A stretch of DNA of 64,000 nt from Prorocentrum cordatum. Taxonomy: Eukaryota; Sar; Dinophyceae; Prorocentrales; Prorocentraceae. The notes under the pieces are model-generated. The model had not been told where the DNA came from. It did not search any database and saw only the letters and a list, made by a program, of their open reading frames with translations. Below, in pieces: positions 46,831 to 59,770 of this stretch. The stretch is from NCBI GenBank assembly GCA_963575745.1, contig CAUYUJ010011525.1, positions 332,501-396,500 on the forward strand, in the 5' to 3' direction. Both the position numbers and the translations under genes were made by a program. The first letter of the stretch is position 1; each line of letters starts with the position of its first letter.

Positions 46831-46941
46831 CGTCATCCTCCTCCTCCTCCTCCTCCTCCTCCTCCTCCTCCTCCTCCTCCTCCTCCTCCTCCTCCTCCTC
46901 CTCCTCCTCCTCCTCCTCCTCCTCCTCCTCCTCCTCCTCCT
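46831..46941. repeat. (CCT)n microsatellite
   Basis: About 36 uninterrupted CTC/CCT triplets between C-rich flanks. A short open stretch after it (LGVITVERTTELLHPDFVVG, about 47006-47066) reads like protein but could not be placed in a gene. Confidence 0.95.
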
Positions 46942-47149
46942 GCTCGCTCCGAGCGGCGGCGGCCGCTGGCGGGTCCCGTTCCCCCCGCCCCCGGGGCGTC
47001 GAGCCAGGCGCTGGGCGTGATCACGGTGGAGCGCACGACTGAGCTGCTGCACCCAGACTTCGTTGTCGGGAGGCCCGGGGCGCAGTCGCGCGGCGCCCGT
47101 CGTCACGGCGACGAGGAGCGAGCGAGCGAACGACCGAGGAGAGGGGAGG

Positions 47150-47540
47150 ATCTAGGATGAGGGAGCAAGGTGTGGCAGCGGCGAGGAGGCGGATGATCGG
47201 GAGGGGACGAGAGAGCTGGAGGATCGAAGAGAGGCGAACTGGGAGGAGGAGGAGGAGGAGGAGGAGGAGGAGGAGGGAGGAGGAGGAGACGGAGACGGAG
47301 AGGAGGGGGAGGAAACAGAGGATGAGGAGGAAGAGAAGAGGGAGAGAGAGAGAGAGAGAAGAGGAGCGACGAGGAGTGAGAATGAGGAGAAGGAGGAGGA
47401 AGAGGAGGAGGGAGAAGAGGAGGAGGAGGAGGAGGAGGAGGAGGAGGAAAAGGAGGAGGAGGAGAAGAAGCGAGGAGAAGCGAGGAGGGGGAGGGGGAGA
47501 TCGGAGGAGGAGGAGGAGAAGGAGGAGGAGCTGCAACAGT
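47150..47540. repeat. Purine-rich GGA/GAG tract
   Basis: Dense GAGGAGG and (GA)n on the + strand. It is the only long purine tract on the + strand; elsewhere the pyrimidine strand is +. Poly-Arg and poly-Glu ORFs are compositional. Confidence 0.9.
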
Positions 47541-47748
47541 AGCAGGAGCAGAAGGGGGAGGACGCGGTGGGCACCCAGGAAGGTAGTGGGACGCTCTGGG
47601 AGACTTCGGGAGGCCCCAGGGGGCGCTGGGAAGCCCTTGGCGGCTCCGGCAGGCCGTGGCACGCTCTGGGATGATCGAGGTCCTGGGAGGCCCTGGAGAG
47701 ATTGCGAAGGCCGTACGGCCAGTGCCGCCGACCCTGAAGGGGGACGGC

Positions 47749-47903
<155 letters not shown>

Positions 47904-47934
47904 TGACGTGGGTCAAAGTCCTCAGAGATGTCTA

Positions 47935-48345
47935 TTGGGGTCTCGTCGGCGCGCTCTCGGGAACCTCCGGGGGGCAGTGCTGGAGCCTCTTGGAAGCCAC
48001 TTGGGGGCCTCTCGGGGCCTCTTGGGAGCCTCTTGGGGCGGTCTTGGGGGCCTCTTGGGCCGTCTTCGAGCGTCGGGAAGCCGAAAAGGCGAGAACGCCA
48101 AAATCTGCCAAAAATCCGAAGAAAATCAATGAAGTTTCCCTCTTGGCGCCCTCTTCGGGGTGCTCGTGGATTGCTCTGGGGGCGTCTTGGAAGCCTCATG
48201 GGCTGTCTGGAGACCATCTTGGGCGTCTTGGACCCGATCGTTCGGCGATTCGGGGCCCTCTTGGACCGTCTTGGCGGCCTCTTGGGGCACTCGTGGCCCG
48301 TCTTGGGGCTTTTTGGGGCTCTGGGATCCCCCGGGGGATAGTGTT
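47935..48345 (-). repeat. CCCAAGA minisatellite, reverse orientation, with TTTTCGG core
   Basis: CCTCTTGGGGGCC-type units flank GAGCGTCGGGAAGCCGAAAA (about 48070-48089) and GAAAATCAATGAAG (48120-48133). These are the reverse complement of the core at 34620-34700, so this is an inverted copy of that repeat family. Confidence 0.87.
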
Positions 48346-48472
48346 CTGACCTGGCCACTCCCCCCTATAGCCCCGTCTGGGGGTCCTCCCGGCGGAAGTC
48401 GCTTTGCTGGTACTCGTTGGCCTCGGTCGGCTGGCAGCGCACAGGCCGAGGGAAGACCACGGCACCGCAGGT

Positions 48473-49118
48473 TCAGACGACGGGGTTGGCGACGACGCGG
48501 GCCCAGATGGCCTGGAGCCCTCGGTGCGTCTCGATTTCGAGCGAGGTGGTCTTCGAGCCCATCATCGCGATAGCCAGAGCGAGGGCCGTCGGGATAAATT
48601 CGTCGGCAGCGCCAGCGGGCAGGAATGCTGGCGCTTCCCTCCTCAGGCTGGCGGTGCGCGCTGGCCCGTGGTCCATTGTGAGCACTCCGGGCCCATGGGC
48701 CCCGTTCTCTTGCTTCGTGCCAGGTCCTACCCCTTTGCCGGGTCGCCTGGCCTCTTGGGGCCATCGCTCTGGGGGGCACCTCGGGTCCCCTCCAGAGAGG
48801 TACCCACTCTGGATTGTGCTGCGGAAGCAGCGCTTACTTTCTGGTTCCCCTCGTAGAGGAAGAAGTGGTCCCCGTCGGAGCATTGGAGAACTGCTGGTCC
48901 CACTCGAAGTGCTCCTGGTGCCAGTCGGGGCTCTGCTTGCCCCAGCTGTAGCCCTGCTGGTTGCCAGAGCGCTTCTGGTCCCAGTCGAAGGGCTGCTGGT
49001 TGTGGTTGTAGCGTTTCTGGTCCGCGTAAGAGCGCTGCTGGTTCTAGTCATCGCGCGGGTGGTCCCAGGAGGTGCGGTGCTGGTCCCTGTCCGTCTGGCT
49101 CTTGGGTTTGTGGGCCAT
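48473..49118 (-). pseudogene. Putative gene E: Gln/Asn/Asp/Trp-rich repeat protein, interrupted
   Basis: On the minus strand an ATG at 49118-49116 opens MAHKPKSQTDRDQHR. After 24 codons there is an in-frame TAG (49044-49046). The frame then continues with a tandem repeat of about 9-10 residues (QQPFDWDQKRSGNQQ, SPDWHQEHFEWDQQ) to about 48850, where a GTAAGC could be a donor. Downstream, another open stretch ends at 48473 and reads DEFIPTALALAIAMMG then ETHRGLQAIWARVVANPVV, like a C-terminus. Joining them is inference. The stop suggests a pseudogene or a sequence error; two unrelated ORFs are possible. Confidence 0.35.
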
Positions 49119-49396
49119 GTTGAGGATATCGCCCCTACTGGTCTCGAAGTGCTTCCCGATCGCGTATGCAACCCTCCAGGTGGCGGTTCGGTATTGTGCA
49201 TCATGTAATAGATGACGCAGCAAAAAAATTCGAGCTCCTAGTTGGATTCGGTGTACCCGTAGTTAATATTGGTCGTGGGCTCATTGGCCGCCATCGCCGG
49301 GTGCCGCGCTTAGCCTGTCGCTCGTTGTTGGACTTCCCGCCCCTACGTCGAGGGCCGGGCGGAGGGTCCGCTCCCCCGAGTCGAACAGCGGGCTCT

Positions 49397-49765
49397 GGAC
49401 CTCCTCCTCCTCCTCCTCCTCCTCCTCCTCCTCCTCCTCCTCCCCCTCCTCCTCCTCCTCCTCCTCCTCCCTCCTCCTCCACCTCCTCCTCCTCCTCCTC
49501 CTCCTGCCCCTCCCCCTCCTCCTGCTCCTCCTCCTCATGCTCCTCCTGCCCCTCCCCCTCCTCCTGCTCCTCCTCCGCCTCCTCCTCTTCCACTCCTCCT
49601 CCTCTCTCCTCCTCCTCCTCCTCCTCCTCCTCCTCCTCCTCCTCCTCCTCCTCCTCCTCCTCTCCTCCTCCTCCTCCTCCTCCTCATCCACCTCCTCCCT
49701 CCTCCTCCTCCTCCTCCTCCTCCTCCTCCTCCTCCTCCTCCTGCCCCTCCCCTCGCCATCTTCCC
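49397..49765. repeat. CCT-rich microsatellite, about 370 bp
   Basis: CTC/CCT triplets with CCC, TGC and CAT interruptions, in several blocks. All long Ser, Pro, Leu, Arg or Glu ORFs here are artefacts. Confidence 0.95.
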
Positions 49766-50829
49766 CCTCCTCCGCGAGGCCGATGACCCTGGCGTACTGG
49801 TGACCCGGGTTGGCACCAGCGGCAGCGCGGGCGCCTGGGCAGACCCCACGGGCGGCTGCGCGCGAAGAGGCGGCGGCGCCGCCGCCGCCGCCGAGGGCCA
49901 CCCGCCGAGGGCTGCCGAGTGGCGGGTCGGAGGGCTGCTGAGGGGCGGGTCGGAGGGCACGCTGTGCGCAACGGCGGGCGGTGGGAGGGGGCGAGGGACC
50001 CAGGCCCCCTCGCAGCGCGGAGAAGTCACGGCGGGAGGCTCTTGCCATCTTCGGCCTCTGGGGGCCCTCGCCTGGCCCTGGGGCCGTCGAGCACTGCTCT
50101 GGATGAAGAGCCAGTCCCCAGGTCGACGCCTCTGGGGGTCCACGTTGTGAAGGGTGCATGACGTCGGGGCTCTGGGGAGGGAGGGGGCGGGCTTGCAGGA
50201 GCAGCAGGAGCAGGACTACTCTCGCCTCCCTCTGAAGGCTCAAGGGGGGACTGGGTGCTGGGGGCGGGAAGAGCAGAAGGAGGAGGGGCAGGAGCACGAG
50301 GAAGAGCCCCTGTCCGACGAGGGATCCACCTCCCGCTGCTGGTCCTCCCCATGATCATCATGATAATCCTCTTTCTCCTCTTCCGCGCCCGCGGTTTTTT
50401 TGTCGCGTCATCTTCCCACGCTGCGCAATTTTGCGCGGCGGGCTTCGGCACAGGTTTAGTCCGCAGTGCCTTGGTTTCGACCGGGGGTGGCCGTGATATA
50501 TCACTTACGTTGGCTCGTGGCGTTGGGGCGACCCTGAACTTGAGGTTGCAACTCAGTCCTGGAGAATTGACCTTGTGGTGACACGGGTGTTGTCCCTTCA
50601 GGTTATCGTTGTTCGTCGCTGTTCTCCTCCTCCTCCTCCTCCTCCTCCTCCTCCTCCTGGTTCCTCCCCCTCCTCCTTTTACTCGGCATCCTCCTCCCTC
50701 CTCCTCCGCCTCCTCCTCCTCTTAGTCCTCCTCCATCCCTTTTCCGTATAAGCAACTCTTCCCTTTCGCACCGCCTGGGCGTTTCGCCTAACACTCCTCC
50801 ACAGTGTATAACCACTCAGTTTGAACAGT
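49766..50829. other. GC-rich spacer and second CCT tract; no supported gene
   Basis: 49800-50160 has open frames on both strands (minus strand reads GHQYARVIGLAEEGEDGEG), but nothing links them into a gene. 50622-50730 is a CCT-rich tract. Confidence 0.45.
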
Positions 50830-51480
50830 CCAACAATTACACGGATAGGGGGGGTCTGTTTAAGATGCGGTTCCCGCCTCAGCGCCGCAAACATTCGACT
50901 CAAAGGCTGCGTACCCCTTGTCAAAGTGGAGCTCTCGCCCCAGCGCCGCGCAGATTCGTTGTCAAAGCCTGCATCAGCTACACGGATGGGGGCCAGGTCC
51001 TTTCCAAAATGGTGTTCCCGCCTTAGCCCTGAGCGCATGTAAATAAAAAAGTGCAACAGCTACACGTGTGGAGGCAGACTGGCCCGTTTTCAGAGCGAGG
51101 TTTCCATTAAATGAGTCTTCAACAAAATACCATTGCATGTGTCAGCGCGCGCAACAGTTACACTGATGGAGGCCATGTCGTTGGCGAAATCTGGTTTTCA
51201 CCAGGGAAGTCCTCAACCAATAGGACCACAGCAAGTGGACAATTGTGCCACAGCTGCCTGGATGGAGGGCGGCTCTTTCTTGCAAAATGAGGATATCGCT
51301 TACGATCCCCTCGCACTTGACGGCCAGACGAGTGAACACGCGTAGCAGCGACATAGATGCGGCACTCCTTCTTTTCAATATGTGGCTCTCGTATGAGATC
51401 TTTTCAAGTGAAGCGATCAGAAGTGTATACTTGTGCAAGTGTTAGACGGATGGGAGGGGCTCCTTTTCGAAACGGGGGCT
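50830..51480 (+). repeat. Degenerate 70-97 bp minisatellite, 7-8 units
   Basis: The box CAGTTACACGGATGGAGG or a variant recurs near 50837, 50976, 51058, 51153, 51250, 51344 and 51438. In the left part it is followed by TTTTCAAAATGCGG and CCGCCTCAGCGCCG-like sequence. Diverged units indicate an old array. Confidence 0.75.
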
Positions 51481-51619
51481 ATCGTTGCACACCACGGTGG
51501 GTCCGATGCTGATTCTACCGCGACGCAGCCCTTAGAATTCGATGGAAGGATGCTTGTTGTTCAAAGCGGGTGGTCGTATTTCAACGGAGTGTTTCTTGCA
51601 GCGATAACCAAAACAATAG

Positions 51620-52477
51620 TTGGGGTTGATGAGGAAGGAATTTGGGGGGGGTCTTGCAGTCGTTGACACATCGTTTGTTTATGTTGGTCCTCTTGCTCTT
51701 CGTCCTCCTCCGTTTCCCCCTCACGGATCGTACGGTCGCCATTCTGGTTCAAGGAATCCATCGCCCAAGGCCGTTGGCCATGTCAGTTTCGGGAGGCCTT
51801 GGGAGCAGCCCGCAGCAGGCTCCAGTGGTTACCTTTCTTTTCATCACACGCATACACTGTACGTCGTTTCTCGTGCGCCTACGCGGCCCATGCCCAGCGA
51901 TGCCATTGATGAAGCTTCTCGCAGCGACAGAGTTGCATCCGCTCGAGACCGCCGCGTTCGGCACAAACGCAAGGAAGATCGACGCCGTCGTCGCGACCGC
52001 GGCCGTCGACGAAATGGCCGACCTCGCGATCTGAGAGTTCGCAGCGGCAGCTACGGCCTTCGCTATGTTCATGACGCACGCCGTGCTGAGCGAGCGCCCA
52101 GTCCAGTTGGTGTTGCTGTTGGTTTCGACGGTGGCCACCAGGGCCTCGGTGCTGCAGCACCGACATGTCCGACGTCGCGCGCCCAGGTTGTGCATGCGAT
52201 GCAAGACATCGACTTCATGCTCACGTTCCCCGACGAGGAGCTGGCTTGGGCCTCTCGGCATGATCCCCTGCACGGCGCTGGGGATCCATGTGTTGGCCGC
52301 GCTCCTGGTGGATCTGCCTCACCTTTTTCGGCAACCTTTGTTTCTCATTCTCCTGCTGGTATCGAAGCCATCCTGCGGAACGCCTTCAAGGTTCAGATAA
52401 ATCAAACCACGACCCGGCCTGGCCAGTGGCAACACCTTCGCAGCTCTACCTCTCACCTCACTGTGCGCTGCCCTTAA
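51620..52477 (+). CDS. Weak ORF with Arg-rich segment, unrecognised
   Basis: A 286-codon frame with no supported start (the first ATG after the upstream stop is near 51890). It contains an Arg/Asp-rich block (RVRHKRKEDRRRRRDRGRRR) and a more balanced part (VHAMQDIDFMLTFPDEELAW). Its last about 50 nt lie in the repeat shared with 54478-54625, so it may belong to a LINE-associated 5' ORF. Could be spurious. Confidence 0.28.
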   Translation: MGLMRKEFGGGLAVVDTSFVYVGPLALRPPPFPPHGSYGRHSGSRNPSPKAVGHVSFGRPWEQPAAGSSGYLSFHHTHTLYVVSRAPTRPMPSDAIDEASRSDRVASARDRRVRHKRKEDRRRRRDRGRRRNGRPRDLRVRSGSYGLRYVHDARRAERAPSPVGVAVGFDGGHQGLGAAAPTCPTSRAQVVHAMQDIDFMLTFPDEELAWASRHDPLHGAGDPCVGRAPGGSASPFSATFVSHSPAGIEAILRNAFKVQINQTTTRPGQWQHLRSSTSHLTVRCP

Positions 52478-52570
52478 TGCGCACGCGTCTCTGGGGGGCA
52501 TCCCGACTCCTTGTGCGCGCGTTGTTCCCCAGGGGGTGGGCATATGCGGGTAGGGTCTCTGGTACGGTCA
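52425..52570 (+). repeat. Dispersed repeat, copy 1
   Basis: CTGGCCAGTGGCAACACCTT and TACCTCTCACCTCACTGTGC align with 54478-54625 over about 145 bp with scattered differences. The second copy lies immediately 5' of LINE 2, so this is probably a LINE 5' fragment. Confidence 0.8.
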
Positions 52571-53640
52571 TACGTCTTTCAACTTATCAGCCGAACTTGC
52601 TTTGTCCTCTGGGCCATGCGGCCGTCATCGACACTCTCGGTAGGAAGGTAAATTTGCGAAGTTGCATACGTGGACAGCTCTCCGGCCTGCGTCGGTAGAC
52701 ACACCCACATAGGTCAACACGCCGATCGTCAACGCTTCTTGCGCGGAAGAGATATTTCGATTGTTCCCCGATTGTCAATGTTCTTTTGCTTGTTCTCTAT
52801 TCATCCATTGTCCTTTTGCTTTCTCCATCCATCTCATGTTCCTCTGCCCCCCATCCACGTGGCCATCTTTCATTTGCCTCTCTCTTCCCTGCGCTTCTGC
52901 CTTATGCGGCATGCCGCGCGCGCCGAACAGGTCATCGTTCGACGTCGCGACGCATCTGAGCGCGCGTGCATTTCTTGCGGAGAGAATGTATGCGATCGCG
53001 CTGCGGAGCTCCAAAGCCCTGGCAGAGTTGCACGATGCACGGGCCCAGACTGGCCAGCTGGCTACCATACTGCGGCTCACGATTTCGCCTTCACAGGCGA
53101 CGGACCTCATGCAGGGCGCGCGCGTCACCACTCCCAGGCTCGAAAAGAGATTCGAGAATCAGCGATGCTGAAAAGGCACGGGCTGCGGACTTCCTTGCCC
53201 GTTTGAACAGCACGCAAGTCGCACGGCGCACATCGCGCCAGGCAAGCAGGGGCCGATTTCTGCACGCGCAGACGATTCCACGACTTAGAGCAGGTTCTTC
53301 ATTAGGACGCTGCGGACCTTTGACTTCGCACTCCGCCATCATCTGCGCTCCTAAACGTCAAGAGTAGCCCCTAAGTCGGCGGGGGCCATGAGCATCCCCC
53401 CGACTTGAATGGCAGGCGAGGGTCGCATCTGTCGCTGTCAGATTATTATTATCCTTCGTCTTTTCGCTGCAGGTGCGCGGGCACGGATGTCTCCCATCGG
53501 GAGGGGAGTTCTTACTCCTTCCCCCCTTCTTCCTGCCTCGTCCGGCCCCGCGCCCTCCGGGAGTCGTGGGGCCTCCTCCCCGCGTCTCCCTGGAGTCGGG
53601 TCTGGCCCCTCCTTCCGTTCTCCTCTCCTTCACCTGCCAG
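52571..53640. other. No supported gene
   Basis: Pyrimidine-rich in 52780-52900. A 137-codon frame (52761-53171) includes ERMYAIALRSSKALAELHDA, which reads like protein, but it has no family match and no confirmed ends. Confidence 0.4.
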
Positions 53641-53755
53641 GTAAGAAACCTCTTGCAGGGGGGTCGCAGCCCTGCAGACACCTCTAGCAGGGGGGCCACA
53701 GCCCTGCAGAACCTCTTAGCAGGGGGTCACATCCCTGCAAACCGGCACCTCTTGA
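53640..53755 (+). repeat. ~33 bp tandem repeat with GCAGGG/CCCTGC hairpin
   Basis: ACCTCTTGCAGGGGGGTCGC then AGCCCTGCAGAC is repeated about three times. Each unit contains GCAGGG and CCCTGC, so each can fold. Confidence 0.85.
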
Positions 53756-54100
53756 CAAGAGCACGAGCACGGCACGCTCGCGGCGGCCAGTTTTCGACCG
53801 ACGTGAAGGTTCGCATCCTGCGGGGTGCATGCCTGTTGATCTTGAGGTCTACTCATCCTTCCTCTCTCGTCCTCCTCTTGTTCCTCCCCTTTCCGCGTCG
53901 TCTCGCGCCGGGGGGGCGGCGGCGCTTTCGGCGCCCCCGCCCCCGCTCGGGGCTGCTGAGCCCCGCGGGCTCCAATCGTCGAGCTCGCTGCGTCTACGCT
54001 GCCCCCGCTAATCGCTAATCGGCGCGTGATTGTGGCATATGTCAGTCATCGATTGGAACGCGCCCCTCGGGTCGAATGGGAAGAGCCCCCCCCCCCCTCC

Positions 54101-54104
<4 letters not shown>

Positions 54105-54136
<32 letters not shown>
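54105..54136. repeat. (CA)n microsatellite
   Basis: About 15 CA dinucleotides following a C run. Confidence 0.95.
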
Positions 54137-54139
<3 letters not shown>

Positions 54140-54477
54140 GCGTCGATATGTTCCTTCTCGCGCGCATTCTCACAGTCTTGCCATCTGTCGTTGTCGCCAA
54201 GTGCACCTGCTGTTCTTCTCCTACATAAGTGCCAACAATCCCCCTTCTCACAGGTGTGCATCGCGGCGCTTCTCTACGACCGCCTTTCTACGATTGCCCT
54301 CTCTGTGACGTTGCCTTTTCCTTTCGCCTTGCCAGGTCCTGTCGGCGATCCGCCTTCGGGCGCCCTCCGGGCAGTTGAGCCTTCAGGGAACCTGTCGTCG
54401 AGCTCCCATCTCCTGCCCACTTCCGCCACGCGCGCCCGCGCATCGAGGGGGGGGGGGGGGGCGCGCGGCGGCGCGGG

Positions 54478-56640
54478 CCTGGCCGGTGGCAACGCCTGCA
54501 TAGCTTTACCTCTCACTTCACGGCGCGCTGCCCTGAAGGCACGCGCGTCTCCGGGGTGCACCCCGACTCATCGCTCGGGCGCTGCCCCCCGGGGGTTGCG
54601 GATTGGCTCTCGGACGCGATCATGCATCCCTTGCTGCCCACACGGACATTTAGAATACGGCTGTGGAGCATCTTCGCCCACAGGGCCGGCGCCCCGACCA
54701 ACGCGACTCCGACGCCCGCGCTCTCCGCGATCGCATTGAGACCATCGAGCGGCGCCAGAATGACATGCACACGGAGCTTCAAGAAGTTCAGCGCTTTCTT
54801 GCACAAGCTCGGGAGGCCGCTGCAGTTGTTGTCGATTTGGCTCGTCTGGCTCAATATGATGTCCCAGGTGACCCGAGCACCAGATCGGATGTGCACGGCC
54901 GACGGCGAAGGCGGCGGTCAAAGACGGCATCGCTTCTTGGCTCTCGGACACGGGCATGCCACCAGGGCTTTTCTCGATGCACGGCCAGCCCTGGCCGCAC
55001 CTACGACTTGCATTTTCACAGCGGTGCACCTGGCGTCGCTCGCGTCGTTCGGCTCGCTCAACAGCTCCAACTACCCGCTGGCACTTGGGCGCGCTCCCAG
55101 GATGTTGGGGTCAGCGGTACTCCAGACGCATCGTGCACCTACCCAGCCCCAACACAGTTCGACGCGAGGTTCAAAGCGACCACCACCCCACCCCACCCCC
55201 CACCCCCCCACCCCCCCCCCACCCCCCACCCCCCACACACAATTTTCCAAACCTGAATGTGATTGGAGGAGCGTTCGGCCCCGAGGCCTCATCAGCGCCG
55301 ACGCTATTCCCGCGGTGGAAGTCCAACGTCCATACAGCAGTTCCAGAGCGTGGACACTTCGGCATGGAGGTCATCTTAGCAGGTGGACACCATGGAACTT
55401 TGCAGTCAACTCCCCCCGAGCTGAAAGTGGCCACCTGGAACTCGCGAGGTCTGTCGCGTTGGAAGCACCAATTTCGGCGTGCTAGACTCGCCAAGCTCAC
55501 AGATTCTCTCCGGCACCGAGCAAGTCTTCTGTTCCGGGAAATACATGGAAACCCGCAGCATGCACGATAACTAACCAAGTCGATGTTCAATATCGCATCT
55601 TCTTCCCAGCTGATCCTGCTGAGGCAGGTGGGGGTGACCTTGACCGTGCCAATGCTCTTCCAGTTCATGCGCTGGACAAGGGGCGCTGTGATTTTTTCTC
55701 GCGCGGCATGATGAACATGCTCTCGAACGCCCACCTGGTCTATGTGTCATCGCGCCCGTGCTCCTCGCCGCACCCATCACCTCGCCGTTCGGGATCCTGT
55801 GGCAGACAAAGAAGTGAGGATCTCGAGCGTCCATAACAATAATGCACTACGCGAGGCTTGGCCTGGCATCCGACGCCGTTGGATTCGGAACGTCGAGTGG
55901 GCCTGGGCTGGCGAACGCGCACGGCTCGCCATTTGCGCGGGCGACTTCAACGCGAGCGACGCAACGAATCAGTCTCTCCGGTAACCACATCGCCGCCGAG
56001 CACGCTTCGGTCAGGACTGGCGGCCACCACGCGCTGAACCATCCTGGCGAGATCTTCCTTGGCGCGCTTGATGTCGGGGGCCTTCCGCCGACGCATTATG
56101 CCCGCGCCGCCGAAATCCCGGGCGCCATCGACCGCGCGCCATCTCCCTGAGCGCCCACTTCGCCATCGAGTGCGATGCCAGCGTGGATATGACCCAGGAT
56201 GCCCCGCGCCCACTTGAGTGGGCCCTTTCGGGCCATGCCATTCTCATGATGCGATTTGCCCTTCGACGTCCTGAAGTTGCTGGACACAGGGGCATTCCGC
56301 CCATCGTGTGCATGCACACGCGGTTCCGCGAGATACTTCAGAATTGCGCGGGCGCCGATGCCTGCGACCAGTGCGACTCCGACCAGAAATGGATCAGGAT
56401 CAAGGAGCGCGCGACCATGGCAGCCAGCATCACGCGCAGCGAACTCCAACAAGGCCCTCACATACACGAGAAAGTTGGCGCGGCTGAGGTGAATAGCATG
56501 ACTGTACGGGCCATCGCCCGCGCGGTTTGGCGCCGGGGCTTTCACTTGGCTCGACGGCGCCAGAGCTCCTCCGACCTTGGCAAGCGCCCCCTGGGCATTA
56601 CAGATTGCGGGCGGGGGCGCATCACCGACGCCGAGGGCTA
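54478..56640 (+). mobile_element. LINE 2: ORF1-like region and endonuclease, decayed; RT absent
   Basis: A shared 5' repeat (54478-54625) is followed by a coiled-coil-like stretch (DSDARALRDRIETIERRQND...EVQRFLAQ, from 54663) and an ORF1-like part (PALGRTYDLHFHSGAPGVAR) after a frameshift. The endonuclease starts ELKVATWNSRGL near 55420. It continues as AICAGDFNASD near 55940, GLPPTHYARAAEIPGAIDRA near 56070-56140, and LSGHAILMMRFALRRP near 56225, where the expected SDH reads SGH. A tail IPPIVCMHTRFREIL follows. Frameshifts separate these pieces. No RT motif is found before the unrelated repeats near 56.7 kb, so the 3' half is missing. Confidence 0.72.
55185..55245. repeat. (CCCCACC)n low-complexity insert in LINE 2
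   Basis: CCACCCC/CCCCCAC repeats interrupt the ORF between the ORF1-like part and the endonuclease. Confidence 0.9.
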
Positions 56641-57275
56641 GCGCAACTTCACCACGACAGCGAACAAGCAGCGCCCCCATTGAGGAGATGGCCCATGCTG
56701 CTGCACGCCGCGCTGGTCGGCAACAGTCAGCTGCTCAAGGCGGCGGATCACCAGCCGGCACCCCGGGGTCCGCGAAGCTGCGGGAGACCCCGATCGCCAG
56801 CCGGCACCCCGGGGTCCGCGAGCTGCGCTGGCTTGGAACCCTGCCAGGAAACGGTTCGTTCTGAGTGGGTTCTAGCACAGGAAACCTGGGCACGGCGACG
56901 TTCTTCGAGGGCCTGGGGCCCAGAGACGCGGCGGCGGCCATCGCCGAGCTCCGGCGGCCGATCTTCCCAGCCGCGTGCTGCTCTGGACAGGCCATCCAGG
57001 AATAATTAGATACTCACCTTCCCGCTGTCCCCGACTCCGACTGGCCTCCGCGTTCTCCCAGAGACCCAGCGAGAGCTTTGACGCGCGGACGAGCCTCTCC
57101 CCCTGGCCCGGGTCGGCCCCGTCACGGGGCGTGGCGGGCCATTCTAGCAGCCAGCGATGTCCTCGACGAAGTGTTGTTACGGTTATTTTCTGGCGGGGCC
57201 CTCGTCGATGGCCTGAACCATTTGAGTTTTGTTTTTATCCCCAACTGGTTTGTTCCCCGTTCTCAAACGTGAGGA
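56641..57275. other. No gene; short CCGGCACCCCGGGGTCCGCG duplication
   Basis: CCAGCCGGCACCCCGGGGTC occurs at about 56752 and 56799. The rest has no domain-bearing ORF. Confidence 0.55.
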
Positions 57276-57279
57276 AATC

Positions 57280-57540
57280 CTACCCGTCGCAAAGCGGCGT
57301 CGTTCAGGCCTCTTCGAGGCTTCAAAGAGGCCTATTGGAGGCTTCTAAGAGTCCTCTGCGAAGCTTCTCAGAGGCTTCTAAGAGGCCTCTACGAGGTTTC
57401 AACGAGGCCTCAACGAGGCTTCTAGGAGGCCTCTTAAAGGCTTCTAGGCCTCGTAGGGGCTTCTCGGAGGCCTCTTCGACGTTTCTAAGAGGCCTCTACG
57501 GGGTTTCTGAGAGAGCTCCAAGAGGCCTCTAAGAGCATAA
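57280..57540 (+). repeat. GAGGCTTCTAAGAGGCCTCT minisatellite
   Basis: Degenerate 10-15 bp units built from GAGGC(C/T)TCT. Because GAGGCCTC is itself palindromic, the array can form many small hairpins. Confidence 0.9.
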
Positions 57541-57740
57541 TAACAAACATGCATATCTTCGAGTTCGACTCATATACGTATTCATGCACATATACATACA
57601 CACACATGTATAGCGCATGATGTTGTGTGAATGATGCTCATATACGTGAGCGGTGTTCTTGTGATAGAAAGATGCTCATCTGCTCGAATGATGCCCATAC
57701 ACAAAAAAACGAATCATTTCGCACCACCCAAGCCGAGCCA

Positions 57741-58337
<597 letters not shown>

Positions 58338-58440
58338 CCCGATGGCTGGTGCTATTGCTTTCCACCACACAAGCGCCTACTCATAGTATCGTTGCCACTA
58401 ATGCCTGTGCTACGACTAGTCGTTCTATTCGTAGTATTGT

Positions 58441-59440
<1,000 letters not shown>

Positions 59441-59770
59441 AAACAGTAGATGCCTGAATTCGGTGATGGTGGGATCAGCGCTACTCCAATGCTGACGGAT
59501 GCCTGTTGACTCGGACGCGGTGTTGTCAAAACACCGACCCAACCCTCTCAACATTGAAGAACGCGCTTTCTCGCACGTGCCCAGAAGCATCGTGCTCCAG
59601 GATTTCAACTTCCATTTCTTGATATGTTTGACGACGCTTGGATTACTACCACACATACGGCTACTAATAGTATCGTTGTCACTCGTGCTGCTGCAGCTAG
59701 GGCTGCTACTAGCACACGTAGAAATAGTACGACTAGTACTAGTACGATTACGATTACGACTACAATTTTC

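Noticed and set aside
53640-53755. Short regular repeats as a CRISPR array
   Set aside because: Units are contiguous without unique spacers and the genome is eukaryotic.
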